A stretch of DNA of 64,000 nt from Elysia chlorotica (GCA_003991915.1 RQTK01000138.1:406768-470767); one strand, 5' to 3'. Positions 52,967-63,036 are shown, counted from the first letter of the stretch. A program made the numbers and translations. The notes: generated from the letters alone by a model not told the origin.

Positions 52967-54453
52967 GAACAACAACAACAACAACAATAACAACAACTAC
53001 AATGTTTTCTGTTATTTTTCCCCGCGGACGTTCAAGGTCTAGGCACATAAATGCTGTCCTTTTGTCGGGAAGAACCGCGTTGTCTTTGCTTTCATGAACA
53101 CATTAATGGTTGACTATGAACTACTACAGATAAAACTTGACTAGACCCCACATTCATACTCAGGGCCTGTTAAGAAAAATCTCAAATTGCCTATACGCTT
53201 TTATCACCTGTATTGTAAACATTAATCACCGCATAAGGTTTACTTAACGCCTCGCAAAACAATCAGTTAGTTTATTAATACCTTGACCTCAGTCATAGTC
53301 TGTAGGAGTTTTTTTTTATTATATAGACAGATTATCGTATAAAAGAATACGATATCTTCTCTTACTTGTTTTTTGAACGTACGCCCTATTTAAACACCAA
53401 ACCAGAACAGTTTAGATATCTTGTCTCACTTGTTTTTTTGAGCATACGACCTATTTAAACACCAAACCAGAACAGTTTTCCTCTTTTCTAGTTTATCATC
53501 ATTATCATCAAATGAAGGCTGTACAATTGATCGCAGGTGCATACTGTTTTCAGGATTCCATTAAATTCATGTCTCAGAGCAAGAGGATATCGCACAGTAA
53601 AACCTTTGAAACCTTGCTTTATACATACACACACCAAACTCTTTGATTTGTCGGGAGAATAGACAAAACAATGCAAGAAGTTTCCGGACTCAACATACAT
53701 ACAGGTAGACTAGTGGCAGACTAATAAAAAAAGAGGTCTTGATTTACTCTAAAAGTTGATCACTTGGCCACAACCCATCCCTCTCTTTTTCACTGTGTTT
53801 TTCTCTCTCTGTCCCTACCACTCTCTCTATTCACTTCCTCTATTTTCCTTTGCCTACCGCCTAGGTATATTATTGTAACTGCAAAGAGTTAAACAGGACA
53901 GTTACAATGTTTTGCCTCTAAAAGCAGCGTTCTGTGCTACGAATGAAACATAATTAAACATCCCATTGAAAAATTGCTCTTAAAGATGCTATAACAATCA
54001 GTTAACGTCACACATGTTGTGCGGGTCGATACGCTCTTGTGCTAGCACCCTTTTGTATTGATCTGCATACCTTTCATTTCAAAATAATAAATATCAAAGC
54101 TTTCATCTTTTCAAAATTTTAAAAAGTCCCCAAAATAGTGTGCACACAAGGAATATGCCTAATATCATGCGATGTGAAAAGCCATTTTTAAATCAAAAGT
54201 TTCTGAAAGAAGGATCGAATTATTTTTTACAAACTCTCACCCTTTTCAGTATTTTTGTTTATCATTTGTGTAAAAATAATTCAGTAACGTTAGAAAAATT
54301 GTTTAAAAAATCCAAACGGATCTAACAAAAACAAAACAAAAACAACAAACAAACTCTTTTCAGTATTTTTGTTTATCATTTGTGTAAAAATAATTCAGTA
54401 ACGTTAGAAACATTGTTTAAAAAATCCAAAGGGATCTAACAAAAACAAAACAA

Positions 54454-54526
<73 letters not shown>

Positions 54527-55281
54527 ATTCAGAGGCGTTTTTAACCTGCTAACAAAACAAAACAAAACTAACTCCACCTATTGTAGCCTTCATCCTTGTC
54601 ATAACTATAGAAGGGAGGTGAAAAACTAAATAGAGGTATTTTTTCAAAAAGAAAAATTTGTCTTAGTTCTGTTATCCCACCAGTGCTGAGCAAACAGCGA
54701 GAATGGCTTCAACACGCCTGGTCCAGACACACGATTTATTTCCTTCTGGGACTGGAAGGGTCTAGATCTATCTACATATTACTAGATAAATCCTGCAGTA
54801 ATAGCCACTCTGAGCCAAATGGCAGTGATTTGGAAACGTACCTGGCAAAAAAAAATCTCCGGTTCGAAGAGCTTTTCTTTGAGGCTAAGTCTAGGTGACA
54901 CACACATTTATAGAGCCCCCTCCCCACGCACGGAGATTAACGACCGGATTAAGTAGCTGTGAATCTTTAATTGTGGATCTAATTCTTATTGGACTGTATA
55001 CTCTCTTATAGCCTATCCTTCTTTCACGATTTATTTTAAAGAAAATGTGAGATGTACGACGGAAATGTGGTAGCAAAGCGGAAAGATCATAGATCATCAT
55101 AAAGAAAAAAAAACAACCTTTTTTGATATAGAGTTAACGCTCTGCACTGCATAGAAGAAGAAGCATTTGAAAGATATCGCTAACTCCAACCTTGGTCACC
55201 ATTTTTTTTCTTCGGCATGTTGAAGGAAAAAAAATAAAAACAAAACAGCAGCAGCAGGATCTGCAGCAAAAATATTAACAG

Positions 55282-55326
<45 letters not shown>

Positions 55327-58300
55327 GTATTATATTAAGATGGAACTCTTCTCTGCTTGTACATAATCAATAATTTATCTTGCAGTCAAAGTACTAGAAA
55401 AATTTAAACGTCAAATGTGACCGTCTGAAAAATAAGCTGTTTATAACGAAACATCATAATCTTGATCCTTTCGAAATGACAAAATAACACCAAATATGAA
55501 ATATATATATCTCTATATCGAATATATATTTATTTTTAAATTGCAATTAGCCTAAAGACCTGTCATTAAAAAAAGGCATACACAATACAGAGTGTGATTC
55601 TCTTTGTCATAAAAGCGGAGCGATCTAAAACATAAATTTCAGAGGACAGTGAACACGATCGTTTTCGTAGATTAGAATAAATGGCAGTCGTGAACAGTTC
55701 ACTCACCTGGAAACCATCATACGCCCAAGATCCAAGCTTGAGTCCACATAATTGGTCATCAAAAGGGAAGTACGTAATATCCATCTTGCATGAGCTGCGC
55801 ATGCGTACTATAGGCGGCCAGAAAACGTTTCCGTCATCATGCACCATAGCTAGACTCTTCATGTATCCTTTGTTGTGATTGTCAACGCTGAAAGAATAAA
55901 ACATAAAAATAAAAAAAATGCACTGCTGCCTCCTGCCTTACGGAGTATATTAAAAAAATCTATAATTGTAATAACTATGGTCTGTGATCTTTTTCTGTGC
56001 AGTTTGTAATAGCTTGAAATAAAAATAGTGACAATTATCGTATTTCAGGCTTTGCTTTATGTGCGGAAAATCTTCTTTAAGATGATTCATAATATACGGT
56101 CACGATTGGAACTTGTCAGTGGCATGTACATTATTTCTCGGCCTTTGTGGCATGTTGGGAAACATAATGAAATGTACCTACAATCAGTCTTCATTCTCAG
56201 TTACTTTTAAAATAAATTATATTCACATAAACATTTATAAATGAAATGTATTTCATAAAAGTACCGTCCGAAGGCTAGAAAATACTTCTTGTCATATTAG
56301 TATAACGATAAGCGCTTAGAATATTTTAAACGCTTCCAAGTTTGATGGCTGTTGTTTTTTAAGCAATGCCGCCTGATTGAATTGTTTGAACCAATATTTC
56401 ATTTACCCAAAGTTTCATAGGGGTATCAACGAGTAAAATAATAAGTATTATGTCATCAGTAGAACAGTGTTTGGAACGCAACCTGAGACTCTTAAAATGT
56501 TGAATGTCCTTTTAATTTTTGCCCATTTAACTTCTGTCATCTTCAATGTAAATTCTTTTCATGTGTAAAAATCATTTTAATTCATATAAACAAGGAAACT
56601 TTCCTAGTTGGGTTACAGACAATGGTACCTTATCCCATCCAGTATATGCTTTCTGAGAGCAATATAGTCTTTCATTGTACGTTATTTCGAATTTACCTGT
56701 TGTAAAGAACAATGTCAGGAAGCCAAATGAAGTCGCACGGCACCCGAAGTATGGTGATGTTGTTGTAATCACTCATGTTCCAGATTAGCTGCTCGTCGTG
56801 CCATTCCTGTCAAATAATATAAATAAAATCCACACAGTCCCGCTCACCAGTATTTACACCTGTATAATATTATTAATAACTAAACATAAGGCATTCCTGT
56901 GCATTGTGAACAGCACAAAATACTTCTGTGTATTGTCAACGACATAAAACATCTCTATGTGTTGTAACAACTTAATGCTCAACTGTATAATATTCTGTAT
57001 CTTTGATCGCATTGAACGTCCCTATTACGCATCAAACCATACTTAATATAATTGTAGGTGGCATCCTAGTTTTTTAGTCCCATAAATATACGTCCATGAT
57101 ATGTAATTTACTTACAAACAACGCACAAGACAGTTAAAAACAAGACGGATTCAATTAAGTATAAAAACCTGGAACACACTTATTCCTTTTATTCTATATT
57201 TAGATAAAGTTTTCCGGTGGTGTGAGATGGTGTTCCATGCTTGGTTTTTAAGGCGACGCCTTTGAATTTTCTGATTGGATTAGTGACAAACGCGGACTAT
57301 TTATCTTTTGTCTAATTGTATTTTACGTGATAGCTTTTGAGTTTTTGAATCGAATTACGTTTCCTTGAACTGTTAAGATGGGGAAAATGAATGAAGGGAG
57401 TATGATTTCGATCTGTAACACAAATCATATCATAAAATGAATGTCACACACTATTTATTGAAACTGACTATAGCGCAAAGTCATAATAATATACATGAAG
57501 CATAATACATAAAAAGGAAACAAAAACTGTATCGTTTTCAAAGTGGTCTTACCTGATCCAACCAAATATTTGTTGTTAGGACTTGATTCTTCTCATCCTG
57601 AAAAGGTGAAACAAAATAAACCAAGCATAAAATGTGAAAAAAAAAACAACTACCAGAAAAAGTAAACCCTGTTACAAGATTACTGATAATTCTGAGTCAG
57701 AACTAGTAAGTTACTAGCTCCATGATCTTTCGGTCTAGATCTATCCTAGCGAATTAGGTTAGTACAGCATTGCGTGTGCGTTCTCGTCCAGCAAATCTAA
57801 GCAATTATGTGGCGGGTACAGGAAACGTCTGTCAATTATTCTTCTTCACCATAACAGCGAGGCGAGAAGCCAAAAGACCAAGGTGTAAAAAAATTAAAGA
57901 AAAGAAAATTTAAAAAAAAGATTTAAAAAAAAAAAAAAAAAAAAAGAAAAAATAAAAAAAAAAAAGAAAAAAAATGGTCACGGCGTGGAGCCAAATACCC
58001 AGTTTACCTCCTAACCTTGCGAGGAATAACATCCCCCCAAGGCGAATCCTCTTTGCGTTCAATTATATATAGATATAGTATCAACAATTCAGTTTTTCCC
58101 CTCGCTCACGAAAGGCAAAAAAGCTAGTCTTATTCAACATACAATTTTCAGGTCATCGTAAAGTTCAGCCTTTGAAATGTTACATAATTATTTCGGTAAA
58201 GCAATCGAAATTTTGGAATAGTTTTGCGCTAATTCCAAATAGCCCAGTCGGTAGTTCTTATGGCAGATTAATGGTGAGTAAGAGATCTGAGGTTCGAATA

Positions 58301-60728
58301 TCACGGGAGAGCTCCGAGAGTCTCAAGGGACGCTGGACTAACGATATATTTTTACTTTACCGTCCCGTTTTGTCAATGCTACTGCATAGTTGTACTCATA
58401 ATATCAATGACATGAATGAGATCGAGAATAGTGCCTGGCTTCACAATGAGCAAGTGTTAAAAGTTCGAATCTTAGCTAGTTTCCTCCTGATCAGGTCTCC
58501 ATAATACAGGATTATTAAAAAAAAAACGTAGAAGACACGAAGAAGCCAGAACTTAGTTGACTCTTTCAAACACCGCTAAATGTATAGAGGAGCTCAGTAC
58601 GTCCATACTCTGTGTGAGGATGATGCCCAACTTACTCTCTGGGAATGTGTGAGGATGATGCCCAACTCACTCTCTGGGAAGCAGCTTGAAAATTCAAATC
58701 TTATCTGATTCTATGTGATCTTTTGTCCTCCTAAAATGCTTAGGGACTTTCAAGAAAAGTTCAAATTAGTAGAGATTACTCTACTTTTAATGTTATAAAT
58801 GTTTAAGTGTAATCAGAACTGCCTATATGACTAGCCTTCGAAGTACAAATGATAGAAAATGTTTTAAAATGCACACAAGTAACCTCTTTTGGCGTAAGGT
58901 GGCAGCTTTGTGCATATTACTCTTTCAAAGTTCTAAGAGTATAGACGTATTCTTCCATATGTTTAGGTGTATACATGTACTGTTCCAAAGGTAGTATGTG
59001 CAGCAGTTCTATAAAAGTAGACTCCGGACTTAGGCTAGAAATGCTCTTTTTTGGGGGTCTCATCTTATCACACCGCGCCTCAAAAACCTAAATTTCTAAA
59101 TGCACAGATCTTTACATTTAGACATTTGGATTGGTGAGTACATCCACATCTGTGCATTTAGACATTTGGGTTGTTGAGCACATCCAGATATGTGCATTTA
59201 GAAATTTAGGTTTTTGAGGCGCGGTGTGATAAGATGAGACCCCCAAAAAAGAGCATTTCTAGCCTAAGTCCGGAGTCTACTTTTATAGAACTGCTGCACA
59301 TACTACCTTTGGAACAGTACATGTATACACCTAAACATATGGAAGAATACGTCTATACTCTTAGAACTTTGAAAGAGTAATATGCACAAAGCTGCCACCT
59401 TACGCCAAAAGAGGTTACTTGTGTGCATTTTAAAACATTTTCTATCATTTGTACTTCGAAGGCTAGTCATATAGGCAGTTCTGATTACACTTAAACATTT
59501 ATAACATTAAAAGTAGAGTAATCTCTACTAATTTGCACCGCGCCTCAAAAACCTAAATTTCTAAATGCACATATCTGGATGTGCTCAACAACCCAAATGT
59601 CTAAATGCACAGATGTGGATGTACTCACCAATCCAAATGTCTAAATGTAAAGATCTGGATGCACTCACTAACCCGAATGTGTGAATGTACAAATCTAGAT
59701 GTTCTAACCAACCCAAAATGTCTAAATGTACATATCTAGATGTACCCTTCAACCCAAATGTCTAAATGTACACATCTAGATGTAAAATTCAACCCAAATG
59801 TATGTTTAAATTTACATATCTAGACGTACTTACCAACCCAAATGTCTAAATGTACACACCTAGATGTACACTTCAGCCCAAATGTCTAAATGCACATATC
59901 TAGATGAACACTTCAACCCAAATGTCTAAATGTACAGATCTAAATGTACTCACCAACTCAAATGTTTAAATGTACATATCTAGATGTACTCACTAACCCA
60001 AATGTCTAAATGTACATATCTAGATGTACCCTTCAGCCCAAATGTCTAAATGTACATATCTAGATGTACACTTCAACCCAAATGTCTAACTGTGCGGTAC
60101 ATATCTAGATGTACACTTCAACCCAAATGTCTAACTGTGCGGTACATATCTAGATGTACTCACCAACTCAAATGTCTAAATGTACACATCAGGATGTACC
60201 ATTCAACTCAAATGTTTAAATTTACATATTTATATTACCCACCAACCCAAATGTGTAAATGTACAGATCTAGATGTACTAATCAACCTAAATGTGTAAAT
60301 GTACAGACCTAGATGTGCTCATCAACCAAAATGTCTAAATGTACATATCTAGGTGTACACTTCAACCCAAATGTCTAACTGTACGGTACATATCTAGATG
60401 CACTCACCAACCCAAATGTCTAAATACATGTCTAGATGTACTAATCAACCCAAATGTCTAAATGTACAGATCGAGATGCTCTCACCAACCCAAATGTCTA
60501 AATGAACATATCTAGATGTAGGCCATACTCATCAACCCAAATGTGCAAATGCACAGACCTAGATGCTCTCAGTACTCACCACATCTATGACCTGGGTGAG
60601 AGTGATGCCCAGCTTAATGACCACCGGAGTCTTGGCATCAAACACTGGTCGGACAGCCGGGTCATAGTTCCTGGTCAAGTCTCGAAGCAGCCGCTGCTCG
60701 TCTGTCAGCATCACCCCAGACACGTCTA
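39139..60728 (-). CDS. Nicotinic acetylcholine receptor alpha-type subunit (5' end incomplete)
   Basis: A subunit of a pentameric acetylcholine-gated channel in the plasma membrane. Exons in transcript order are E2 60728-60580, E3 57597-57553, E4 56806-56697, E5 55887-55707, E6 43747-43598, E7 42051-41847 and E8 40133-39139. All junctions are GT-AG and in frame, giving about 610 residues. Visible are the 13-residue Cys-loop, aromatic-box residues (Trp in NIWLDQ, Tyr in VLYNS, Trp in GSWAYDG, Tyr and Cys-Cys in YYTCCPQPY), M1-M3, a cytoplasmic loop of about 240 residues and M4. The Cys-Cys pair marks an alpha subunit. GEK before M2 and Glu at 20' predict a cation channel. Similarity looks mixed between alpha7 ([13 protein letters not shown]) and alpha9/10 (QVD boundary, PLIG). 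The signal-peptide exon is not identified. Two introns begin in minisatellites. Confidence 0.95.
40885..40932 (+). mobile_element. SINE 3' tail fragment
   Basis: ATAGTGCTGACATTGGACGT followed by TAAAGCAACAAACTGAACTT matches the tail of the copy at 41580-41840. No head is present. Confidence 0.5.
41003..41225 (-). mobile_element. SINE copy, head-to-head with the next one
   Basis: Tail at the left (TTCAACATCAGCACTATATA) and degraded head at the right (GTCTCAGAGCGG). The central CTGGTTGGGTCAG and GGTACCTCCGCCC motifs are present. It lies in receptor intron 7. Confidence 0.65.
41226..41402 (+). mobile_element. SINE copy, 3'-truncated
   Basis: Opposite orientation to its neighbour. Carries CGGTTGGGTCGG, GTGACCAGCCAAGACAG and CATGGTATCCCCGCA, then stops after GTCAAACGTCAG. 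The two copies form an inverted pair that could fold in the intron RNA. Confidence 0.65.
41580..41840 (+). mobile_element. tRNA-derived SINE, full length, ending at the E7 splice donor
   Basis: Has an exact B box GGTTCGAATCC at 41618-41628 after a tRNA-like head, the central domain (CTGGTTGGGTCGATG, GGCCGGCTGAGACATGG) and the tail TGCTGACGTTGGACGTTAAA followed by an (AACTC)n repeat from 41817. That repeat tail runs to within a few bases of the receptor exon E7 donor at 41846. Confidence 0.85.
41847..42051 (-). CDS. nAChR exon E7: M1, M2 and start of M3 region
   Basis: Acceptor TCTGAGCAG, donor GTGGGT. Begins [18 protein letters not shown] (M1), then [20 protein letters not shown] (M2 with Glu at -1', Leu at 9', Val at 13'), [18 protein letters not shown]. 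There is no Pro insertion before M2, so cation selectivity is expected, unlike the anion-selective molluscan subunits. Confidence 0.95.
42660..43597. repeat. 39-bp minisatellite built on the E6 exon-intron junction
   Basis: About 20 tandem units starting at the E6 donor and running 940 bases into the intron. Units next to the exon (43287-43597) are regular 39-mers, and those further away drift in length and sequence. On the - strand each unit contains GATGTCACGTTTTATATC, the coding end of E6 (DVTFYI), followed by ATG and a donor-like GTATGT. The unit is 13 codons long and stays open for about five units past the exon, to a stop at 43391-43393. Confidence 0.95.
43598..43747 (-). CDS. nAChR exon E6: loop C and pre-M1 strand
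   Basis: Acceptor TTTTTTTGGCCTGTACAG, donor GTATGTAG. Encodes 50 residues ([20 protein letters not shown] to [10 protein letters not shown]) with vicinal Cys-Cys of loop C in YYTCCPQPY. The end DVTFYIL joins IRRR of E7 as DVTF and RRR do in known subunits, which fixes the donor. The last nine codons are also the exonic part of the adjacent minisatellite unit. Confidence 0.93.
46565..46640. repeat. (CAA)n microsatellite
   Basis: Interrupted CAA units with flanking AAAACACAAAAAACACA. Confidence 0.9.
48469..48895. repeat. Two (GA)n-led copies of a 173-bp block
   Basis: The stretch from AACTTTGAGCTAAAATTCTT to CTGTTTTAAATATGG occurs at 48531-48703 and 48721-48893, apparently without differences. 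Each copy follows a GA run (48469-48530 and 48704-48721). The block has open frames on both strands, but none is recognised. Confidence 0.9.
49905..50125. repeat. Tandem A-rich duplication
   Basis: ACAGAAAACACTAAACAACG at 49931 and a near copy at 50029, both followed by AGAAACCCAATAGCAAAG, then A-rich runs. Unit about 98 bases. Non-coding. Confidence 0.75.
50845..51058. repeat. (TAG)n compound microsatellite
   Basis: About 200 bases of TAG units with interruptions and an internal (ATC)n block at 51015-51034. It produces homopolymer-like open frames in several phases (poly-Val, Leu, Tyr), which are artefacts. Confidence 0.95.
52885..52997. repeat. (CAA)n microsatellite
   Basis: A-rich lead (AAAACAAAACAACA) then about 28 CAA units. 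Confidence 0.9.
53350..53478. repeat. Two diverged tandem copies of a unit of about 66 bp
   Basis: Both contain ACTTGTTTTTT, a GAACGTACGCCC or GAGCATACGACC variant, and TATTTAAACACCAAACCAGA then ACAGTTT. Several substitutions separate the copies. Confidence 0.8.
54240..54526. repeat. Tandem 117-bp duplication leading into (CAA)n
   Basis: TTTTCAGTATTTTTGTTTAT to AACAAAAACAAAAC occurs at 54243 and 54357 with two visible differences. The second copy runs into about 22 CAA units (54458-54526). Confidence 0.85.
55283..55327. repeat. (CAA)n microsatellite
   Basis: About 15 CAA units, 380 bases from exon E5. Confidence 0.9.
55707..55887 (-). CDS. nAChR exon E5: Cys-loop and loop B
   Basis: Acceptor TTATTCTTTCAG, donor GTGAGT. 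Encodes [20 protein letters not shown] onward to [17 protein letters not shown] (the 13-residue Cys-loop with FPFD) and GSWAYDGFQ, whose Trp is the key cation-pi residue of the acetylcholine site. Confidence 0.95.
56697..56806 (-). CDS. nAChR exon E4: loops A and D region
   Basis: Acceptor ATTTGACAG, donor GTAAAT. Encodes [20 protein letters not shown] to [12 protein letters not shown], ending with the first two bases of Ser. The Tyr of VLYNS belongs to loop A. NMS and NIT are possible N-glycosylation sites. Confidence 0.95.
57553..57597 (-). CDS. nAChR exon E3 (45 bp)
   Basis: Acceptor CACCTTTTCAG, donor GTAAGA. Encodes [15 protein letters not shown], a family signature with the loop D Trp. 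A 45-base exon at this place is typical of nAChR genes. Confidence 0.97.
57898..57976. repeat. A-rich low-complexity run
   Basis: Nearly pure A with scattered T and G, in intron 2 close to exon E3. Confidence 0.9.
58593..58632 (-). pseudogene. Possible relic of the 3' end of exon E2
   Basis: On the - strand the 40 bases align without gaps to the end of E2 plus its donor, 29 of 40 identical. They translate as [13 protein letters not shown] against [11 protein letters not shown] and VS. The GT of the donor is not kept in place. Part of it (35-bp unit, 58611-58680) is itself tandemly repeated. Short length makes chance similarity possible. Confidence 0.4.
58762..59535. repeat. 774-bp palindrome: two 345-bp inverted arms, 84-bp spacer
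   Basis: 58762-59106 pairs with 59191-59535, the arms being equal in length with no mismatch found in the parts compared. The 84-base spacer holds inverted units of the neighbouring minisatellite. A second inverted pair of 122 bases, 59105-59226 with 59536-59657, overlaps it, so the order is forward, inverted, forward. Confidence 0.93.
59558..60579. repeat. 40-bp minisatellite beginning at the E2 splice donor
   Basis: About 25 units with core AACCCAAATGTCTAAATGTA, then CATATCTAGATGTAC and a variable ACTCACC or CTTCAACC end. On the - strand many units read GGTGAGT plus the downstream ATCTAGAT, which is the sequence at the E2 donor (GTGAGTACTGAGAGCATCTA). The array begins at the donor and extends about 1 kb into intron 2. 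Confidence 0.95.
60580..60728 (-). CDS. nAChR exon E2: N-terminal helix of the ligand-binding domain
   Basis: Acceptor TTCTGCCCTTAAG, donor GTGAGT. Starts with two bases of a split codon, then [20 protein letters not shown] and [20 protein letters not shown] to [18 protein letters not shown] matches the conserved NYxPxxRPV of the family, and IDV joins DEKNQ of E3. An upstream exon with the signal peptide must end one base into a codon. Confidence 0.93.
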
Positions 60729-60900
60729 CTTAAGGGCAGAACACAGGGAAAAAGGAAAAAAAAATATTGAAAGGAAATATTTGATGTTATACACACAAGG
60801 AAGAACAAAAAAATTAAATTGTTTGGGAGATTGTTTGTTGGGCAAAGATTTTTCAGATTAATGACTCATATATGGAGTTGTTCTACTATGGAAAGCGAAA

Positions 60901-61175
60901 GTTGAGTTGAGTTATTTTAAATTCGTTACTTAACCTCCAACGTCAGCGTACTACATAGATTATAGTGTGCAAGGGTTCCAAGATTGGCGCCTGACAATTT
61001 ACACGCTGTCACACATAGACAGTGCGGGAATACTGTGATTACCGTCTCAGCCTACCACATTAAGCTGATATCGACCCAACCAGAAGGGGGGAAAATATGA
61101 CAAAATAAATTTTGGGTTTCGAACCAGGAACTCCCGATTAGAAGACCAACGCTCTACCACGTGTGCCGATTCACC
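60901..61175 (-). mobile_element. tRNA-derived SINE, full length
   Basis: The clearest head in the window. On the - strand it reads CACGTGGTAGAGCGTTGG (A box) and GGTTCGAAACC (B box, 61115-61125), then the shared central domain and tail, and an (AACTC)n-like repeat at 60901-60915. It lies upstream of receptor exon E2. Confidence 0.85.
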
Positions 61176-62164
61176 GAATTGATGACATACCACAAAGAAC
61201 GAAAATAGAGTTGTTATGGACTATGTGTGTTTGGGAAAGGACGTTTCGGATAATGAATTATATTTTAAGTAATCCTGATATGGAAGGTGAAAACCTGACG
61301 TAATAAGTACAAGCTTAGTCTACAGACCAAGTTTAGTTTTTTTACAATAAAAAATCACCCTTAGTCCTGGGTCTAAAATTAAACTTATTACCCTAGTTCT
61401 AATAGTTTGCTTGTGGCATACGCTTTCCATTAATTACTACTCAAATTTTCCTGTATTTTACACGCTTTAATGTATGCTTTAGTTGGCAAATAACATGTCT
61501 ATCACTGCTCAATATAGTAATTTAGTTTCAGATAAGCTATGAAACAATCTAATCTTATTTCCTCATCACAAGTTTGCAAAATAACGAATTGATAATAATT
61601 ATGACCGTGTATAATTGGTACAGGAACTTCTTTACTAATAGAAACTGTTCACGCACTCTTCGCAAAAATGATTTGTTCTATTAGAATTCACATTTACATT
61701 TGGGTCAAGATAAGTTTTCCGTATTTGAAGAAAATATTTTTGGCTTCTAGACAAGTAAAGTAAAGATGGGTTGCCAGTCGGTAGGATGCTCGCTGTCTGC
61801 TCAGTAATTTCGAGTTTAATTCTTGAGCAAGCCGATTGTTTTTCCGACTGGAGTCGATGCATATAATGAGAGACAAGTCCTCGTATCAACATATGTTTAT
61901 AAGTGGTTTGTTTGTTGACTGAATCATCACAACCGTGTATTATTACCCCAGACAGATAATAAGTCTAGTATGCAAGTAAAAAGAGTAGCATTAAAACATA
62001 GATTATCTATAAAAAGACAGTGAGAAATCAAGATTTGCTTTATGTTTTCACTCTAACCATGCATTTGTTAGTATCATACCCATGGGAATTTTCCATAGAG
62101 AAAGAAGCTGAACAAGTTTGGACCCCCCAGACATGTCTGTGAAATCAGCGAAGACCAGCTCTAT

Positions 62165-62308
<144 letters not shown>

Positions 62309-62655
62309 TTATTATCAAAGTCTTGTATGTAAGTAAAATGAAATAAAATATAAATAGCCAGATTATTTGTATGAAAGGACAGTACAAAAGAATGAACTAG
62401 TTTTTCTTCTTTCTGACCACGCAATTGTCAGTATTATATCAAAGAGGATTTTTTACAGGGATAGGCAAATCTTTGGCTCAGGACAAGTTTGTTCTATTTT
62501 TATCCTATTTTCAATGGAGTTAGATCAACGAAGTACTGACCAAGTTTTTGTAAATTCGGCAAATACCAAATTCTTGGAATACCAAGTCTACACCCAAAGG
62601 AATATACGGTGCTAACCCCATAGCAATAAAAACAAGGAATAAAGAAGGGAGGAAT

Positions 62656-63036
62656 ATGCGACTCGACAAGGCTGTCCCAGAGGTAGAAACCAAGACCTCG
62701 TTAAGTGAAATCTCGCCGTCCATTAACAGTTCCCTTGGTAATCAACTTGTTTCGAGCGCTTCAAAAAGATTTTTCTCTCTTGGCTTCCTCCCTCCCGTAG
62801 TTTCTTTCGATTTCTGGGCCCCTCTTATGCCACGCAACTGGTGCTCACTAGGGCAGAGAAAATGGCCTTTTCCCATTCAATTCTTTATGGGCCCACATTC
62901 GCACTCACTCCTACACTATATTTATCTCTGGACACGGCCGTTGTTCTGGTTTTGCTTTTTATTTTCAATAATTGTTTTTAAAAGCTACACGGCCAATTCA
63001 TCACTACCATATCGAACTTACAAAAATAGGGAATAA
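62656..63036 (+). other. Unassigned 126-residue open frame
   Basis: Frame from ATG 62656 to TAG 63034-63036, beginning MRLDKAVPEVETKTSLSEIS. It is the longest frame in the window that is neither a simple repeat nor part of a known gene. It contains LGFLPPVVSF and a hydrophobic C-terminal third. No family recognised. It could be a mobile-element remnant or chance. Confidence 0.2.

Larger units (their letters stand above)
43748..55706. other. nAChR intron 5 (12 kb), repeat-rich
   Basis: No coding exon recognised inside. The + strand is A-rich, with many (CAA)n, A/C and (GA)n tracts, listed separately. A poly-C plus (CA)n run lies at 46751-46784. Several open frames over 80 codons here are translations of simple repeats or of a duplicated block and are not credible genes. 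Confidence 0.55.

Noticed and set aside
61115..61175. A functional tRNA gene on the - strand
   Set aside because: A and B boxes are good, but the sequence continues into the SINE body and the acceptor stem does not close, so it is a SINE head.
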